Shown one piece after another: positions 1 to 8,263 of a stretch of 64,000 nucleotides of DNA. The notes below the pieces were generated by a model that searched no databases, was not told the DNA's origin, and saw nothing but the letters and a program-made list of their open reading frames with translations. Source of the stretch: CAVRQM01 sp965246915 (GTDB taxonomy: Bacteria > Pseudomonadota > Alphaproteobacteria > Acetobacterales > Acetobacteraceae); contig CBDFGB010000004.1 in the NCBI GenBank assembly GCA_965246915.1, positions 1 to 64,000 of the forward strand, given 5' to 3'. Position 1 is the stretch's first letter, and each line of letters begins with the position of its first letter. Both the position numbers and the translations under genes were made by a program.

Positions 1-1154
1 AGGCGGCGGGCGGACGCATGGTGCTGGCCGTCGCCGGCTGTGTCGCGCAGGCCGAGGGCGCGCAGATCGTCGCCCGCGCGCCTTTCGTCGATATCGTGCT
101 TGGACCGCAGGCCTATCACCGGCTGCCGGAAATGGTCGCCCGCGCCAGCCGCGCCGGCGGCGTGGTGATCGACACGGATTTCTCGACCGAGGAGAAGTTC
201 GATCACCTGCCCGATCAGGCCGGGCCGCAGGGCGTCACCGCGTTCCTGACGATCCAGGAGGGCTGCGACAAGTTTTGTAGCTTTTGCGTCGTGCCCTACA
301 CGCGGGGGGCGGAGACCAGCCGGCCGACGGCGGCCATCGTCGCGGAGGCCCGCCGGTTGGTCGCGGCCGGGGCGCGCGAGATCACGCTGCTGGGCCAGAA
401 CGTCAACGCGTGGCACGGCGCGGACCCAGACGGCGCGCCATCGTCGCTCGGCATCTTGGCCCGCCGGCTGGCCGATATCCCGGGCCTGCTGCGGATACGC
501 TACACGACGTCGCATCCGCGCGACATGGACGACGACCTGATCGCGGCCCATGGCGACGTGCCGGCGCTGATGCCGTTCCTGCATCTGCCGGTGCAGTCCG
601 GTGCCGACCGGGTGCTGGCGGCGATGAACCGGCGGCACACGGCGGACGACTATTTTCGCCTCGTCGACCGGCTGCGGGCGGCGCGGCCGGACATCGCGCT
701 GTCCAGCGATTTCATCGTCGGCCATCCGGGCGAGACCGACGCGGATTTCGCCGCCACGATGGCGCTGATCGAGCGGGTGACGTTCGCGCAAGCCTTTAGC
801 TTCACGTATTCGCCGCGTCCGGGGACGCCCGCCGCCAACGCGCCGGGCCAGGTGCCCGAGCCGGTGAAGGATGCCCGCCTCGCCGAGCTGCAGTCTTTGC
901 TGCGGCGGCAGCAGGAGTCCTTCAATCGTCACTGCGAGGGACTCGACGTGCCGGTGCTGTTTACTGGCGCGGGCCGCAAGCCCGGGCAGCTCTCGGGGCG
1001 CACGCCCTGGCTGCAGCCCGTGCATGTCGAGGCGCCCGCGTCACGCCACGCCTTGCTGATCGGCCGCGAGGCGGCCGTGAAGATCGTCGCCGCCCACCCC
1101 AATTCGTTGACCGGAGCCTTGCACCCCGCATCACAGGAGTCAGCTTGCGCGTAA
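1..1154 (+). CDS. miaB: tRNA-2-methylthio-N6-dimethylallyladenosine synthase MiaB (5' end outside window)
   Basis: Radical-SAM methylthiotransferase that adds the 2-methylthio group to i6A37 of tRNAs. Seen: the frame is open to the left edge, and the first visible Met (position 18) sits just before the family's AVAGCVAQAEG segment, so it is internal and the N-terminus is missing. The radical-SAM cluster motif GCDKFCSFC follows about 85 residues later, then TRGAE, and a C-terminal TRAM-like region ends the protein. About 380 residues remain of the usual 440-470. The stop overlaps the phoH start by 10 bp, so the two are probably one transcript. Family assignment is secure. Confidence 0.93.
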   Translation, partial: AAGGRMVLAVAGCVAQAEGAQIVARAPFVDIVLGPQAYHRLPEMVARASRAGGVVIDTDFSTEEKFDHLPDQAGPQGVTAFLTIQEGCDKFCSFCVVPYTRGAETSRPTAAIVAEARRLVAAGAREITLLGQNVNAWHGADPDGAPSSLGILARRLADIPGLLRIRYTTSHPRDMDDDLIAAHGDVPALMPFLHLPVQSGADRVLAAMNRRHTADDYFRLVDRLRAARPDIALSSDFIVGHPGETDADFAATMALIERVTFAQAFSFTYSPRPGTPAANAPGQVPEPVKDARLAELQSLLRRQQESFNRHCEGLDVPVLFTGAGRKPGQLSGRTPWLQPVHVEAPASRHALLIGREAAVKIVAAHPNSLTGALHPASQESACA

Positions 1155-2209
1155 ACCCACTTGCCGCCACCGCGGCCTCCGGCCCGTCGGCGATCATCGC
1201 CGTCCCCCACAAGCGTACCCTCGAATTTTCCGACAACGCGCTGGTTCCATTGCTTTATGGCGTCGCGGACCGGCATCTCGCGCGGCTCGAGCAAGCGCTC
1301 GACGTGCGTGTCGGCTCGCGCGGCAACCGGGTGACCGTGGCGGGCGAGGCGGCGCGGGTCGACGCGGCCGCGGGCGTGCTGGATGGGCTGTGGCGGCGGT
1401 TGCTGCGGGGCGAGTCGATCAGCCAGTCCGACGTCGACGCGGCGGTGCGGATGACCGAGCTGGACGATCCACGCCTGCCGCTCGCCGATCCTCCGGCGAT
1501 CAAGACCAAGCGCGGCGCGGTCGCACCCCGCAGCCCGGGTCAGGCGACGTACATGGACGTGCTGGCGCGCCACGAGATGGTGTTCGGCATTGGCCCGGCG
1601 GGCACCGGCAAGACCTATCTGGCGGTGGCGCAGGCGGTGGCCATGCTGCAGGCCGGCTCGGTCGACCGCATTGTGCTGTCCCGCCCGGCGGTGGAGGCGG
1701 GCGAGCGGCTCGGGTTCCTGCCGGGCGACCTGAAGGAAAAAGTCGATCCCTATCTCCGTCCACTGTACGACGCGCTCGGCGACATGATGCCGGCCGAACA
1801 GGTGGTGCGCCGCATGGGCGTCGGCGATATCGAGGTGGCACCGCTGGCGTTCATGCGCGGCCGCACGCTCAAGCACGCGTTCGTCATACTGGATGAGGCG
1901 CAGAACACGACCGCGGTTCAGATGAAGATGTTTCTGACACGGATGGGCGAGGGCACGCGGATGGTCGTCACGGGCGATCTGACGCAGGTCGATCTGCCAC
2001 CCGGCACGCGATCCGGCCTGCGCGACGCGCTCGACACGCTCGAAGGGGTCTCCGGCATCGCCGTGTGCCGGTTCGACAAGCGCGACGTGGTGCGCCATCC
2101 GCTGGTCGCGCGGATCGTCGACGCCTATGAGCAGCGCGCCACCGCCGAGAAGGAAACCCGCGCTCGCGGTCGGGCGACGGAGACGGTGCGAGAGGCCGAA
2201 GGCAAGTAG
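1145..2209 (+). CDS. phoH: PhoH family ATPase
   Basis: PhoH-like P-loop ATPase; the family is linked to RNA metabolism and sits beside ybeY in many proteobacteria. Seen: Walker A GPAGTGKTYLA near residue 150, Walker B-like VILDEAQNTT near residue 245, and the conserved SRPAVEAGERLGFLPGD stretch. The length (354 aa) is normal for the family. The TTG start at 1145 was chosen because AGGAG lies 5 nt upstream (1135-1139). The gene overlaps miaB by 10 bp and stops directly against the ybeY ATG, so miaB-phoH-ybeY-corC look co-transcribed. Its precise cellular role remains uncertain family-wide. Confidence 0.93.
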   Translation: MRVNPLAATAASGPSAIIAVPHKRTLEFSDNALVPLLYGVADRHLARLEQALDVRVGSRGNRVTVAGEAARVDAAAGVLDGLWRRLLRGESISQSDVDAAVRMTELDDPRLPLADPPAIKTKRGAVAPRSPGQATYMDVLARHEMVFGIGPAGTGKTYLAVAQAVAMLQAGSVDRIVLSRPAVEAGERLGFLPGDLKEKVDPYLRPLYDALGDMMPAEQVVRRMGVGDIEVAPLAFMRGRTLKHAFVILDEAQNTTAVQMKMFLTRMGEGTRMVVTGDLTQVDLPPGTRSGLRDALDTLEGVSGIAVCRFDKRDVVRHPLVARIVDAYEQRATAEKETRARGRATETVREAEGK

Positions 2210-2677
2210 ATGGACCCGGACCCACGGAGCCCCGCCGCGGCGGGGATCCGAATTTTCGTCGATGACGCCGGCTGGCGTCGCCTGGTGCCGCGCGCCGAGG
2301 CCCTGGCCGGGCGGGCCGCCCGGTTGGTCCGCGGCGGCAGCGTGAGTGTCGTGCTGACCGACGACCGAACGGTGCGGCGTCTGAATGCCGAGCATCGCGG
2401 ACGGGACCAGCCCACCAACGTGTTGACGTTCGAGCCGCCCGCGCGTGGCCTGCCCGGCGAGATCTTGCTGGCGCGCGGCACCGTCGGGCGCGAGGCGCGG
2501 GCCGCCGGCCGGAGCACGGCGCGGCATTTGGCGCATCTCGTCGTCCATGGCGCGCTGCATCTGGCGGGTCATGACCACGATCAAGCCGGGCAGGCGCGCC
2601 GAATGGAGATGGCCGAGGCACGGCTGCTGTCGCGGATCGGCGTGGCCAATCCGTGGCGACCCCGGCCGGTGCCGTGA
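2210..2677 (+). CDS. ybeY: Endoribonuclease / rRNA maturation factor YbeY
   Basis: Zinc-dependent RNase needed for 16S rRNA 3'-end maturation and ribosome quality control. Seen: the signature HGALHLAGHDHD near residue 120 supplies the three metal-binding histidines, preceded by NVLTFEPP, the family's conserved strand. The length of 155 aa is typical. The ATG follows the phoH stop with no gap, and the TGA stop overlaps a GTG start for the next gene. Neighbourhood (phoH upstream, CBS transporter-associated gene downstream) matches the standard alphaproteobacterial order. Very secure. Confidence 0.94.
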   Translation: MDPDPRSPAAAGIRIFVDDAGWRRLVPRAEALAGRAARLVRGGSVSVVLTDDRTVRRLNAEHRGRDQPTNVLTFEPPARGLPGEILLARGTVGREARAAGRSTARHLAHLVVHGALHLAGHDHDQAGQARRMEMAEARLLSRIGVANPWRPRPVP

Positions 2678-3558
2678 GCACGCGTCCCCGCCTGCTGCCT
2701 CGGCTGCGGCAGATGATCCGCCGTCATGAGCCCAGCGTGCGCGACAGCATCGCCGAGCTCGTGCAGGAGGCGGCGCACGCCGTGCATCAGCCGGGCGTGG
2801 CGCCGGAACTGGACCGCCAGGAACGGGCGATGATCGCCAACGTGCTCCGACTGCGCGGCACCACCGCCGACGACGTGATGATCCCGCGCGCCGACATCGT
2901 CGCCATGCGCATCGATGTGACCTTGGAGGAGGCGCTGCATCAGTTCCGCGAGGAAGGCCATTCCCGCCTTCCGGTCTATCGCGAGGAACTCGACGACCTC
3001 GCCGGCATGATCCACGTCAAGGACGTGCTGGCCTATGTCGGCCGACCGGACGCATTCCGGCTGGAACATCTGCTGCGCAAACCGCTGCTGGTGGCGCCGC
3101 AACTGCCGGTGCTCGACCTGCTGCTTCAGATGCGGCAGGCGCGGGTCCACATGGCCCTGGTCGTGGACGAATATGGCGGCATCGACGGGCTCGTGACGAT
3201 CGAGGACCTGGTCGAGACGATCACCGGCGACATCGCCGACGAGCACGACGAGATCGAGGGGCCGCTGCTGACCGAACGGGCCGATGGGACGCTCGACGTC
3301 GACGCGCGTCTTCCGGTCGACGAGTTCGAGGCGAGGGTCGGCCAGGTTCTCACGCAGGACGAGCGGGAGGCCGATATCGACACGGTCGGCGGCCTGGTGT
3401 TCACGCTCGCCGGCCGGGTGCCGGCGCGCGGCGAAGTTCTGAGCCATCCGTCGGGCATGGAGTTCCGGGTGACCGACGTGGACGTGCGAAAGATACGGCG
3501 GCTGCGCGTGCGGCGGATGTCGGCCAGTCAGGATGTGGAGCCGCAGGCGGCGGAGTAA
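2674..3558 (+). CDS. CorC/HlyC-type CBS-domain protein
   Basis: Cytosolic CBS-pair protein of the CorC/TlyC group, thought to assist Mg2+/Co2+ efflux or membrane ion transport. Seen: tandem CBS domains starting at DVMIPRADIVAM, then a C-terminal transporter-associated domain with the DTVGGLVF motif. No membrane segments are present. GTG at 2674 is chosen because it forms a GTGA overlap with the ybeY stop; an in-frame GTG at 2653 would add seven residues. Last gene of the miaB-phoH-ybeY run. Substrate is not determinable from sequence. Confidence 0.88.
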   Translation: MSTRPRLLPRLRQMIRRHEPSVRDSIAELVQEAAHAVHQPGVAPELDRQERAMIANVLRLRGTTADDVMIPRADIVAMRIDVTLEEALHQFREEGHSRLPVYREELDDLAGMIHVKDVLAYVGRPDAFRLEHLLRKPLLVAPQLPVLDLLLQMRQARVHMALVVDEYGGIDGLVTIEDLVETITGDIADEHDEIEGPLLTERADGTLDVDARLPVDEFEARVGQVLTQDEREADIDTVGGLVFTLAGRVPARGEVLSHPSGMEFRVTDVDVRKIRRLRVRRMSASQDVEPQAAE

Positions 3559-3559
3559 G

Positions 3560-4552
3560 CTATCTGGCCGCGGCCAGCGGCGGCGCCGGCGGCTGACGCG
3601 GCGTGCCGCCACCACCGGGCGTGGCGGCCGTGTTGTTGGTGACGGGCAGCAGAACCGCGTGGATTTTGCCTAGATCGGCACGCATCTCGTCCAGTTCCGG
3701 CAGTCCCTCGGCCGCGCCCTCGGCCGAGAAGGTGATCCCCGCGAAACCGGACGAATCGTCGCAATACGCCCCGTAGTCCTGCAACGCGCGGGCGAGGATT
3801 TCGCCGCCACGCGACAGGCCGAGCGCCGCGACGTCGACGTCCGGGGGGATGGCGATCAGCGTGCCGATCGGGACCTGACCCTTGTAGTCGCGAAACCCCC
3901 AGTAATCCTCGCGCGAGGAGGGCCATACCGCGCCATGCTTCAGGCGGTTGGGCGGCAGCAGGAACGTCACCGCGTGCGAGATGCGGCCCTCGCGAAGTTC
4001 CCAGGCGCGGATCAGGCCGCCCATCCCGGAGGCATTCATGGCGCGGATGCCGGGAAACTTGCCGTCGGTCATGTGCATGCCAGTGCCATAGAGGTCGACT
4101 TGGAACGCTCGCGCGGTGGTCCAACCGGTGGGCGTCGGCTTCGCGGCGTACATCTCCAGCACCGTCCGCTTGGTCGGGTCGACCACATACATATGCGCGT
4201 CCGCTTTCGGGTCGGGTTTCGCGTCGACCGGAACCTGCACGAAAAAGTGCCGATTGTTCTCCTCGTCGAGGACATCCACCGGAGGGTCGCCGACCTTGGC
4301 GAGATACAGCGGATGCGACCACTCTCCGGCGTTGATGATCGCGCCGCCGGCCCGAACGTCGCGGCTGATCGGCGCGCTCGGCTGCGCGAATGTCGCGCCG
4401 GAGCCGATCGGCGTATTCCACTCGGAACTGGCCACAAACGGCCATAGCCATGGGTCCCGCTCGCTCGCCGCGCGGGCCATGCTCGTCGCGGCGACCGCCA
4501 CACCAGCGGCAAGCAACAGTCCGACCAGCTTCGCTCGCACCATGGCGCTCAT
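3560..4552 (-). CDS. Secreted protein of unknown function
   Basis: Function not recognised. Seen: 330 aa with an N-terminal signal peptide (hydrophobic stretch near residues 9-22, cleavage likely after the MARA of SMARA). The mature part begins with a Trp-rich DPWLWPF and SSEWNTPIGSGA segment and ends in a Pro/Ala-rich low-complexity tail. The start ATG forms an ATGA overlap with the upstream PAP2 phosphatase, so the two are co-translated, which suggests an envelope or lipid-linked role. An alternative Met lies three codons in. A convergent neighbour (corC) ends 1 bp away. Identity as a real secreted protein is likely; the role is open. Confidence 0.72.
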   Translation of the reverse strand: MSAMVRAKLVGLLLAAGVAVAATSMARAASERDPWLWPFVASSEWNTPIGSGATFAQPSAPISRDVRAGGAIINAGEWSHPLYLAKVGDPPVDVLDEENNRHFFVQVPVDAKPDPKADAHMYVVDPTKRTVLEMYAAKPTPTGWTTARAFQVDLYGTGMHMTDGKFPGIRAMNASGMGGLIRAWELREGRISHAVTFLLPPNRLKHGAVWPSSREDYWGFRDYKGQVPIGTLIAIPPDVDVAALGLSRGGEILARALQDYGAYCDDSSGFAGITFSAEGAAEGLPELDEMRADLGKIHAVLLPVTNNTAATPGGGGTPRQPPAPPLAAAR

Positions 4553-5271
4553 CCTCGATCCGTTGTCGCGACGTCGCGGAGTATGAGCGACCGCGCATGA
4601 ACGGGCGCTTCCCCGCTGCTTGCCAACGAGTCATGCGCGCTTGGCCCGCGCCAGAGGCTCCAGGGCTCACGAAACGACCACCGCGTGTAGGGGGTCGCGT
4701 GGCCCGACAGATGCAGCGCGATCCGGGTCAGAATCCGCTCGGATGGAGCGTGGGCGCCGTGCATCAGCAACAGGAGGCAGGCGAGCGTGCCGGCGATGAG
4801 GGGGGTGGGGAGGCTTGGTCGCCGATCCGCCGGGTCGGCCGACGCGAGGAACAGCACGGTCGCGATCCCGCCCAGGGCGCAGCCGGCCAACGCCTCCGAC
4901 CAGGAATGCTGCGCGAGCGCCACTCTCGAGATGCCGATCAACGAACCCGCGGCCAGACCGGAGAATGCCGCCATCAACCGTATTGCCGGCCGGGCGCGGT
5001 GCGCGATGACCGAAAGGGCGATCGGGATAACCGAGCACGCGAGCGTCGCGTGCCCGCTGATGCCGGTGAAGTCGAGCCTTTCCATGCCGATGCCCCAGCC
5101 GCGAAAGGCGATTTTGGTGGCAGCGACAAGGCTCGACTGCGCCACGAACAGGGCGACCCACAGAATCGCCGAGCGGGTCCGGCCTTGCACTGCGAGCCAT
5201 CCCAAAAGCAATGCCGCCGCCGGAAGCATGGCGGCGGAATCACCGAAATCAGTAATCAAAGTCCAGGCCAT
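4549..5271 (-). CDS. PAP2-family membrane phosphatase
   Basis: Probable lipid or undecaprenyl-type phosphatase of the PAP2 superfamily in the inner membrane. Seen: 240 aa with about five to six hydrophobic helices. The second phosphatase motif shows as the SGHA core (TGISGHATLA), and the third as SRVALAQHSWSEALAG with the catalytic His. The first motif is weak: KIAFRGWG lacks the usual RP. Overlaps the downstream secreted protein by ATGA. Located in an envelope/exopolysaccharide region, so recycling of a lipid carrier is plausible but inferred. Confidence 0.8.
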   Translation of the reverse strand: MAWTLITDFGDSAAMLPAAALLLGWLAVQGRTRSAILWVALFVAQSSLVAATKIAFRGWGIGMERLDFTGISGHATLACSVIPIALSVIAHRARPAIRLMAAFSGLAAGSLIGISRVALAQHSWSEALAGCALGGIATVLFLASADPADRRPSLPTPLIAGTLACLLLLMHGAHAPSERILTRIALHLSGHATPYTRWSFREPWSLWRGPSAHDSLASSGEAPVHARSLILRDVATTDRG

Positions 5272-5438
5272 GGCCGGCGTTATGGGAACCGGCGGGCATG
5301 TTGTCGAGGCGCGCGGCGAAGATGTGCGGCCGAGCGCCCCTGCCAGCGTCTGTTCAGGCGGAACAGCGCTGCACTTCCGTCCGACCGTTCGGGTTTGTCG
5401 ATCCTGCGCGGTTCGAGGTTAGGCGAGGAGACGATGCC

Positions 5439-6788
5439 TCAGCGGGCAGCGTTCTCGTAAGCGCCGATGGTGATCGACGAGCCGCGACCCACGCCGAGGA
5501 TGTCGTTCTCCATCGCATACTGCGCCAGTCCATGAGACAGCGCCTTGCTTCCAGGCTTGACCCGGAAATCCGCGACATTGGGGTTGAGGGACGGATAGAC
5601 GAAGCCGGGGTTGCCCCACATGTTGCCCGACACGTCGACCGGGATCTCGTTGTAGCGGCCGAAGAAAAAGTTGGTGTCGTTCTGCGGGCGGTAGCCGAGG
5701 TTGTTGCGGATAATAATCTGTCCGAGCCCACCGCAGTAGCGCACGGAGACCGGCAGGTGGGTGCCGGTATACATGCCGTTGTTGCGACCCGTGCCTCCGT
5801 CGCTATACATGATGTTGTTGTAGACCGACACGTCCGACGCGTAGATCACCTCGATTTCGCCGGGCCGCCAGTTTCCCTCATAGGGGTCCTGGTTGTTGAA
5901 GTATGCGGTGTTGCCGTTGATCGAGACATGGTCAGCGAGATAGACATGGATACCCCGCCCACCGTTGCCGAAGACCACGTTGTTCGAGACGATAGTACGT
6001 CCCCGATACCAGACGTTATCGTATTCGGTGCGTCGATTGTTATCGATGATGATGCCGTTGCCGTCTGAGTTGGACACTTTCGCCCAGCACTCGGAACTGC
6101 TGCAGGTCGGCACGTTGGTGTTGGCGTAGACAGTGTTGCCGTTCACCCGTATTTTGACGCCGGTATAGTTGTCGATATCGAGGGCGGCCTTGACGGAGAT
6201 CCCGCTCGCGAACACGTTTCGCGTGGTATTCTTGGCGTTGCCATAGACTGTATTGTACGAAATGGTGACGTAGTCGTTGCCCACCATCGAGATGCCGTTG
6301 CCACCCGCATCATGGGTTACATTGTAGCTGATTGTGAGGTGGTGTTCGCCCTCCTGCGCATGGATCGCGGAATAGACGCCGGGTGCGGTGACGTCGAAAT
6401 TGGCGATCGTGAGGTAGCTCGCGCCGATCCAGATGCCGAAACCCGTCCCGCCGCCGGTGATCTTGGTGGGGTTGCCGGGCCCGCCGCCGCCCGAGATGAG
6501 GATGGGCTTGCTGGCGGTGCCGCTCTTGGTGATCGATATCCGCGGATAGGTGATCGTGGGTTTCAGGTAGATCCGGTCGCCCGGAGAAGCGCGATACATC
6601 GCCCTGTAGAACTCTTTGAACGGCCTTGAGTAGCTGCCAGAATTGCCGTTGCTGCCGTATTTGCCGTCCACCCACCAATCAGTGGCGAAGGCCGGGGCGC
6701 AAGCCAGAATGCAAACCGACGCCAGGACGAGAAGCGCGCCCCGTTTGACGATTTTCTCGACAAATCGAGAATGATCTTCGCGGGTCAT
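5439..6788 (-). CDS. Secreted right-handed beta-helix protein
   Basis: Probably a polysaccharide-binding or -cleaving protein. Seen: 449 aa; signal peptide (hydrophobic ALLVLASVCILACAPAFA, cleavage after AFA), then a DWWVDGKYGSNGNSGSYSRPF opening typical of pectate-lyase-like beta-helix proteins. Many turns of the pattern x-I-x-N-N-x-V follow (ISYNTVYGN, VSNNVVFGN, INGNTAYFN, VYNNIMYSD), as in parallel beta-helix/NosD-type folds. No catalytic residues can be assigned. Its place next to glycosyltransferase genes suggests exopolysaccharide processing; export or adhesion are alternatives. Confidence 0.8.
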   Translation of the reverse strand: MTREDHSRFVEKIVKRGALLVLASVCILACAPAFATDWWVDGKYGSNGNSGSYSRPFKEFYRAMYRASPGDRIYLKPTITYPRISITKSGTASKPILISGGGGPGNPTKITGGGTGFGIWIGASYLTIANFDVTAPGVYSAIHAQEGEHHLTISYNVTHDAGGNGISMVGNDYVTISYNTVYGNAKNTTRNVFASGISVKAALDIDNYTGVKIRVNGNTVYANTNVPTCSSSECWAKVSNSDGNGIIIDNNRRTEYDNVWYRGRTIVSNNVVFGNGGRGIHVYLADHVSINGNTAYFNNQDPYEGNWRPGEIEVIYASDVSVYNNIMYSDGGTGRNNGMYTGTHLPVSVRYCGGLGQIIIRNNLGYRPQNDTNFFFGRYNEIPVDVSGNMWGNPGFVYPSLNPNVADFRVKPGSKALSHGLAQYAMENDILGVGRGSSITIGAYENAAR

Positions 6789-7279
6789 ATTTTACTACTC
6801 CGGTTTTGTTCCGAAATGCCTTTGCGGCAGTGCGGATTTGACGAACGCGACCCGCAGGGCCGCGGCGCCCCTCGGCGGCTGAGTAGTTTCCGAAGGGGCG
6901 ACGCCTTAATGGCAGATCGAGAAACCGTGATACAATGTCAAAGATTTGTTGCTTCGCCCGTTAACATCGTGTACGGGAGCCGGCTTTCCCAAAGAGTTCG
7001 TAACGGTTCCGCTGTCTCGCGCACACAATTTCGACAACTTCGAGCGGCTGTTCACTCTTTTGCGCTGATTGCCATGGCCGTCCGTACTGGCTAAGAGCAC
7101 GCGGCGGGCGGGTGTATGCTTTCGCTTGCCTATGCGATGGAGCCGCGGCCGAAGGTCGGGTAACCCAAAAAAGATCAAAGGGGGCGATCGTCGACTCGGG
7201 TCCTGCGCTTCGCGGGGCCTTATGGCTTCAATCGTCTGGCTCCGAACGATCCGGCTCCCAACTGCGCGGCGTGGTTTGA
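6789..7279. promoter_or_regulatory. Divergent intergenic region (491 bp)
   Basis: No gene was found here. The stretch separates the minus-strand beta-helix gene from the plus-strand Alg14-like gene and is visibly less G+C-rich than its flanks, as expected for back-to-back promoters. I see no convincing tRNA, repeat or convincing operator. Short reading frames that cross it lack ribosome sites and family features. Confidence 0.45.
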
Positions 7280-7732
7280 ATGACAAAGAAGATTTTGGCG
7301 GTGGCGTCCGGCGGCGGGCACTGGCTCGAGATGTGTCGGATCTATCCGGTGTTCGCGGGGCTTGACGTGGCCTTCGTCAGTGTCCACGCCAATTACGCCA
7401 AGCAGGTCCCTGGGCACCGGTTCTATGCGGTGCGGGATGTCTCGCGGCTCGACAGATGGGGCATATTCGTTCTGCTGCCGCAGCTCGTTCGCATCATCCT
7501 CAAGGAGCGGCCGGACGTGGTGATCACCACCGGCTCGGCTCCGGCGCTGTTTGCACTGGCGTTCGCCAAGGTTCTGGTGCGCGCCAAGACGATCTGGATC
7601 GACAGCATCGCCAACGTCGAAAAACTGTCGTCATCGGGAAGCCTCGCGCGCCACGTCGCCGATGTGTGGCTGACCCAATGGCCGGACCTGCGCTCCGACC
7701 GAGGCCCGGCGTATTGGGGGGCAGTCCTGTGA
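7280..7732 (+). CDS. Alg14/PssD-like glycosyltransferase subunit
   Basis: Membrane-anchoring acceptor half of a two-part GT28-type glycosyltransferase (PssD of rhizobial exopolysaccharide synthesis, Alg14 of eukaryotes). Seen: the N-terminal Rossmann start ILAVASGGGHWLEM, a hydrophobic helix FVLLPQLVRIIL, then PDVVITTGSAPALF and the conserved IWIDSIANVEKLSSSG segment. The length of 150 aa is normal. The TGA stop overlaps the GTG start of the Alg13-like partner, consistent with a coupled heterodimer. The sugar transferred cannot be read from sequence. Confidence 0.88.
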   Translation: MTKKILAVASGGGHWLEMCRIYPVFAGLDVAFVSVHANYAKQVPGHRFYAVRDVSRLDRWGIFVLLPQLVRIILKERPDVVITTGSAPALFALAFAKVLVRAKTIWIDSIANVEKLSSSGSLARHVADVWLTQWPDLRSDRGPAYWGAVL

Positions 7733-8214
7733 TCCTCGTGACCATCGGCACGATGGTGCCGTTCGATCGCCTGGTCCGCGCCGCCGACGCCTGGGCCGCG
7801 GCAAACCCGTCCGAGGAGGTCGTCGCGCAGATCGGCGACCAGGGCGTCTACGAGCCGAAGCACATGCGATGGATGCGCATGGTCGGACCACAGGAGTTCG
7901 CGGCCCTCGTGGATCAGAGCCGCCTGCTGGTGGCGCATGCCGGCACCGGCAGCTTTTTCCTCGCTGCGGAGCGCGGCAAGCCGATCGTGCTGTTCCCCCG
8001 GCGCGCGGCGTTCAAGGAACACACCACCGACCATCAGGTCCATACCGCCCGCTGGCTGCGCACCAAGCCAGGCGTCACCGTCGCCATGACGGAAGAGGAG
8101 CTGCCGGACGCGATCTCGACCGCGCTGTCGCGCTCGGAAATCGTGGTGGACGCCGTGCCGCCGCACGCGCCCGAGGCGTTCCTCGCCCGCATTCGGGAGG
8201 CGCTGGTCGCCTGA
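7729..8214 (+). CDS. Alg13/PssE-like glycosyltransferase subunit
   Basis: Catalytic, donor-nucleotide-binding half of the split GT28 enzyme. Seen: opening VILVTIGTMVPFDRLVRA and the UDP-sugar-binding region LVAHAGTGSFFLAAERGKPIVLFPRR, with KEHTTDHQ after it; 161 aa. The GTG start overlaps the stop of the Alg14-like gene (GTGA), and an upstream in-frame extension would only lengthen the overlap. Together with the previous gene it should add a sugar to a lipid-linked exopolysaccharide intermediate. Family secure, substrate unknown. Confidence 0.88.
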   Translation: MILVTIGTMVPFDRLVRAADAWAAANPSEEVVAQIGDQGVYEPKHMRWMRMVGPQEFAALVDQSRLLVAHAGTGSFFLAAERGKPIVLFPRRAAFKEHTTDHQVHTARWLRTKPGVTVAMTEEELPDAISTALSRSEIVVDAVPPHAPEAFLARIREALVA

Positions 8215-8263
8215 CCGGCCGCCGCTCCCTCATTCACCCAAACCGATCGCAGAGGATATTCGC

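Noticed and set aside
929..2584. 551-codon minus-strand open frame opposite phoH/ybeY
   Set aside because: Arg/His/Gln-rich, no family features; antisense shadow of real genes in high-G+C DNA.
6771..7094. 107-codon plus-strand frame in the gap before the glycosyltransferases
   Set aside because: Begins inside the beta-helix gene's 5' end, no family, no downstream partner.
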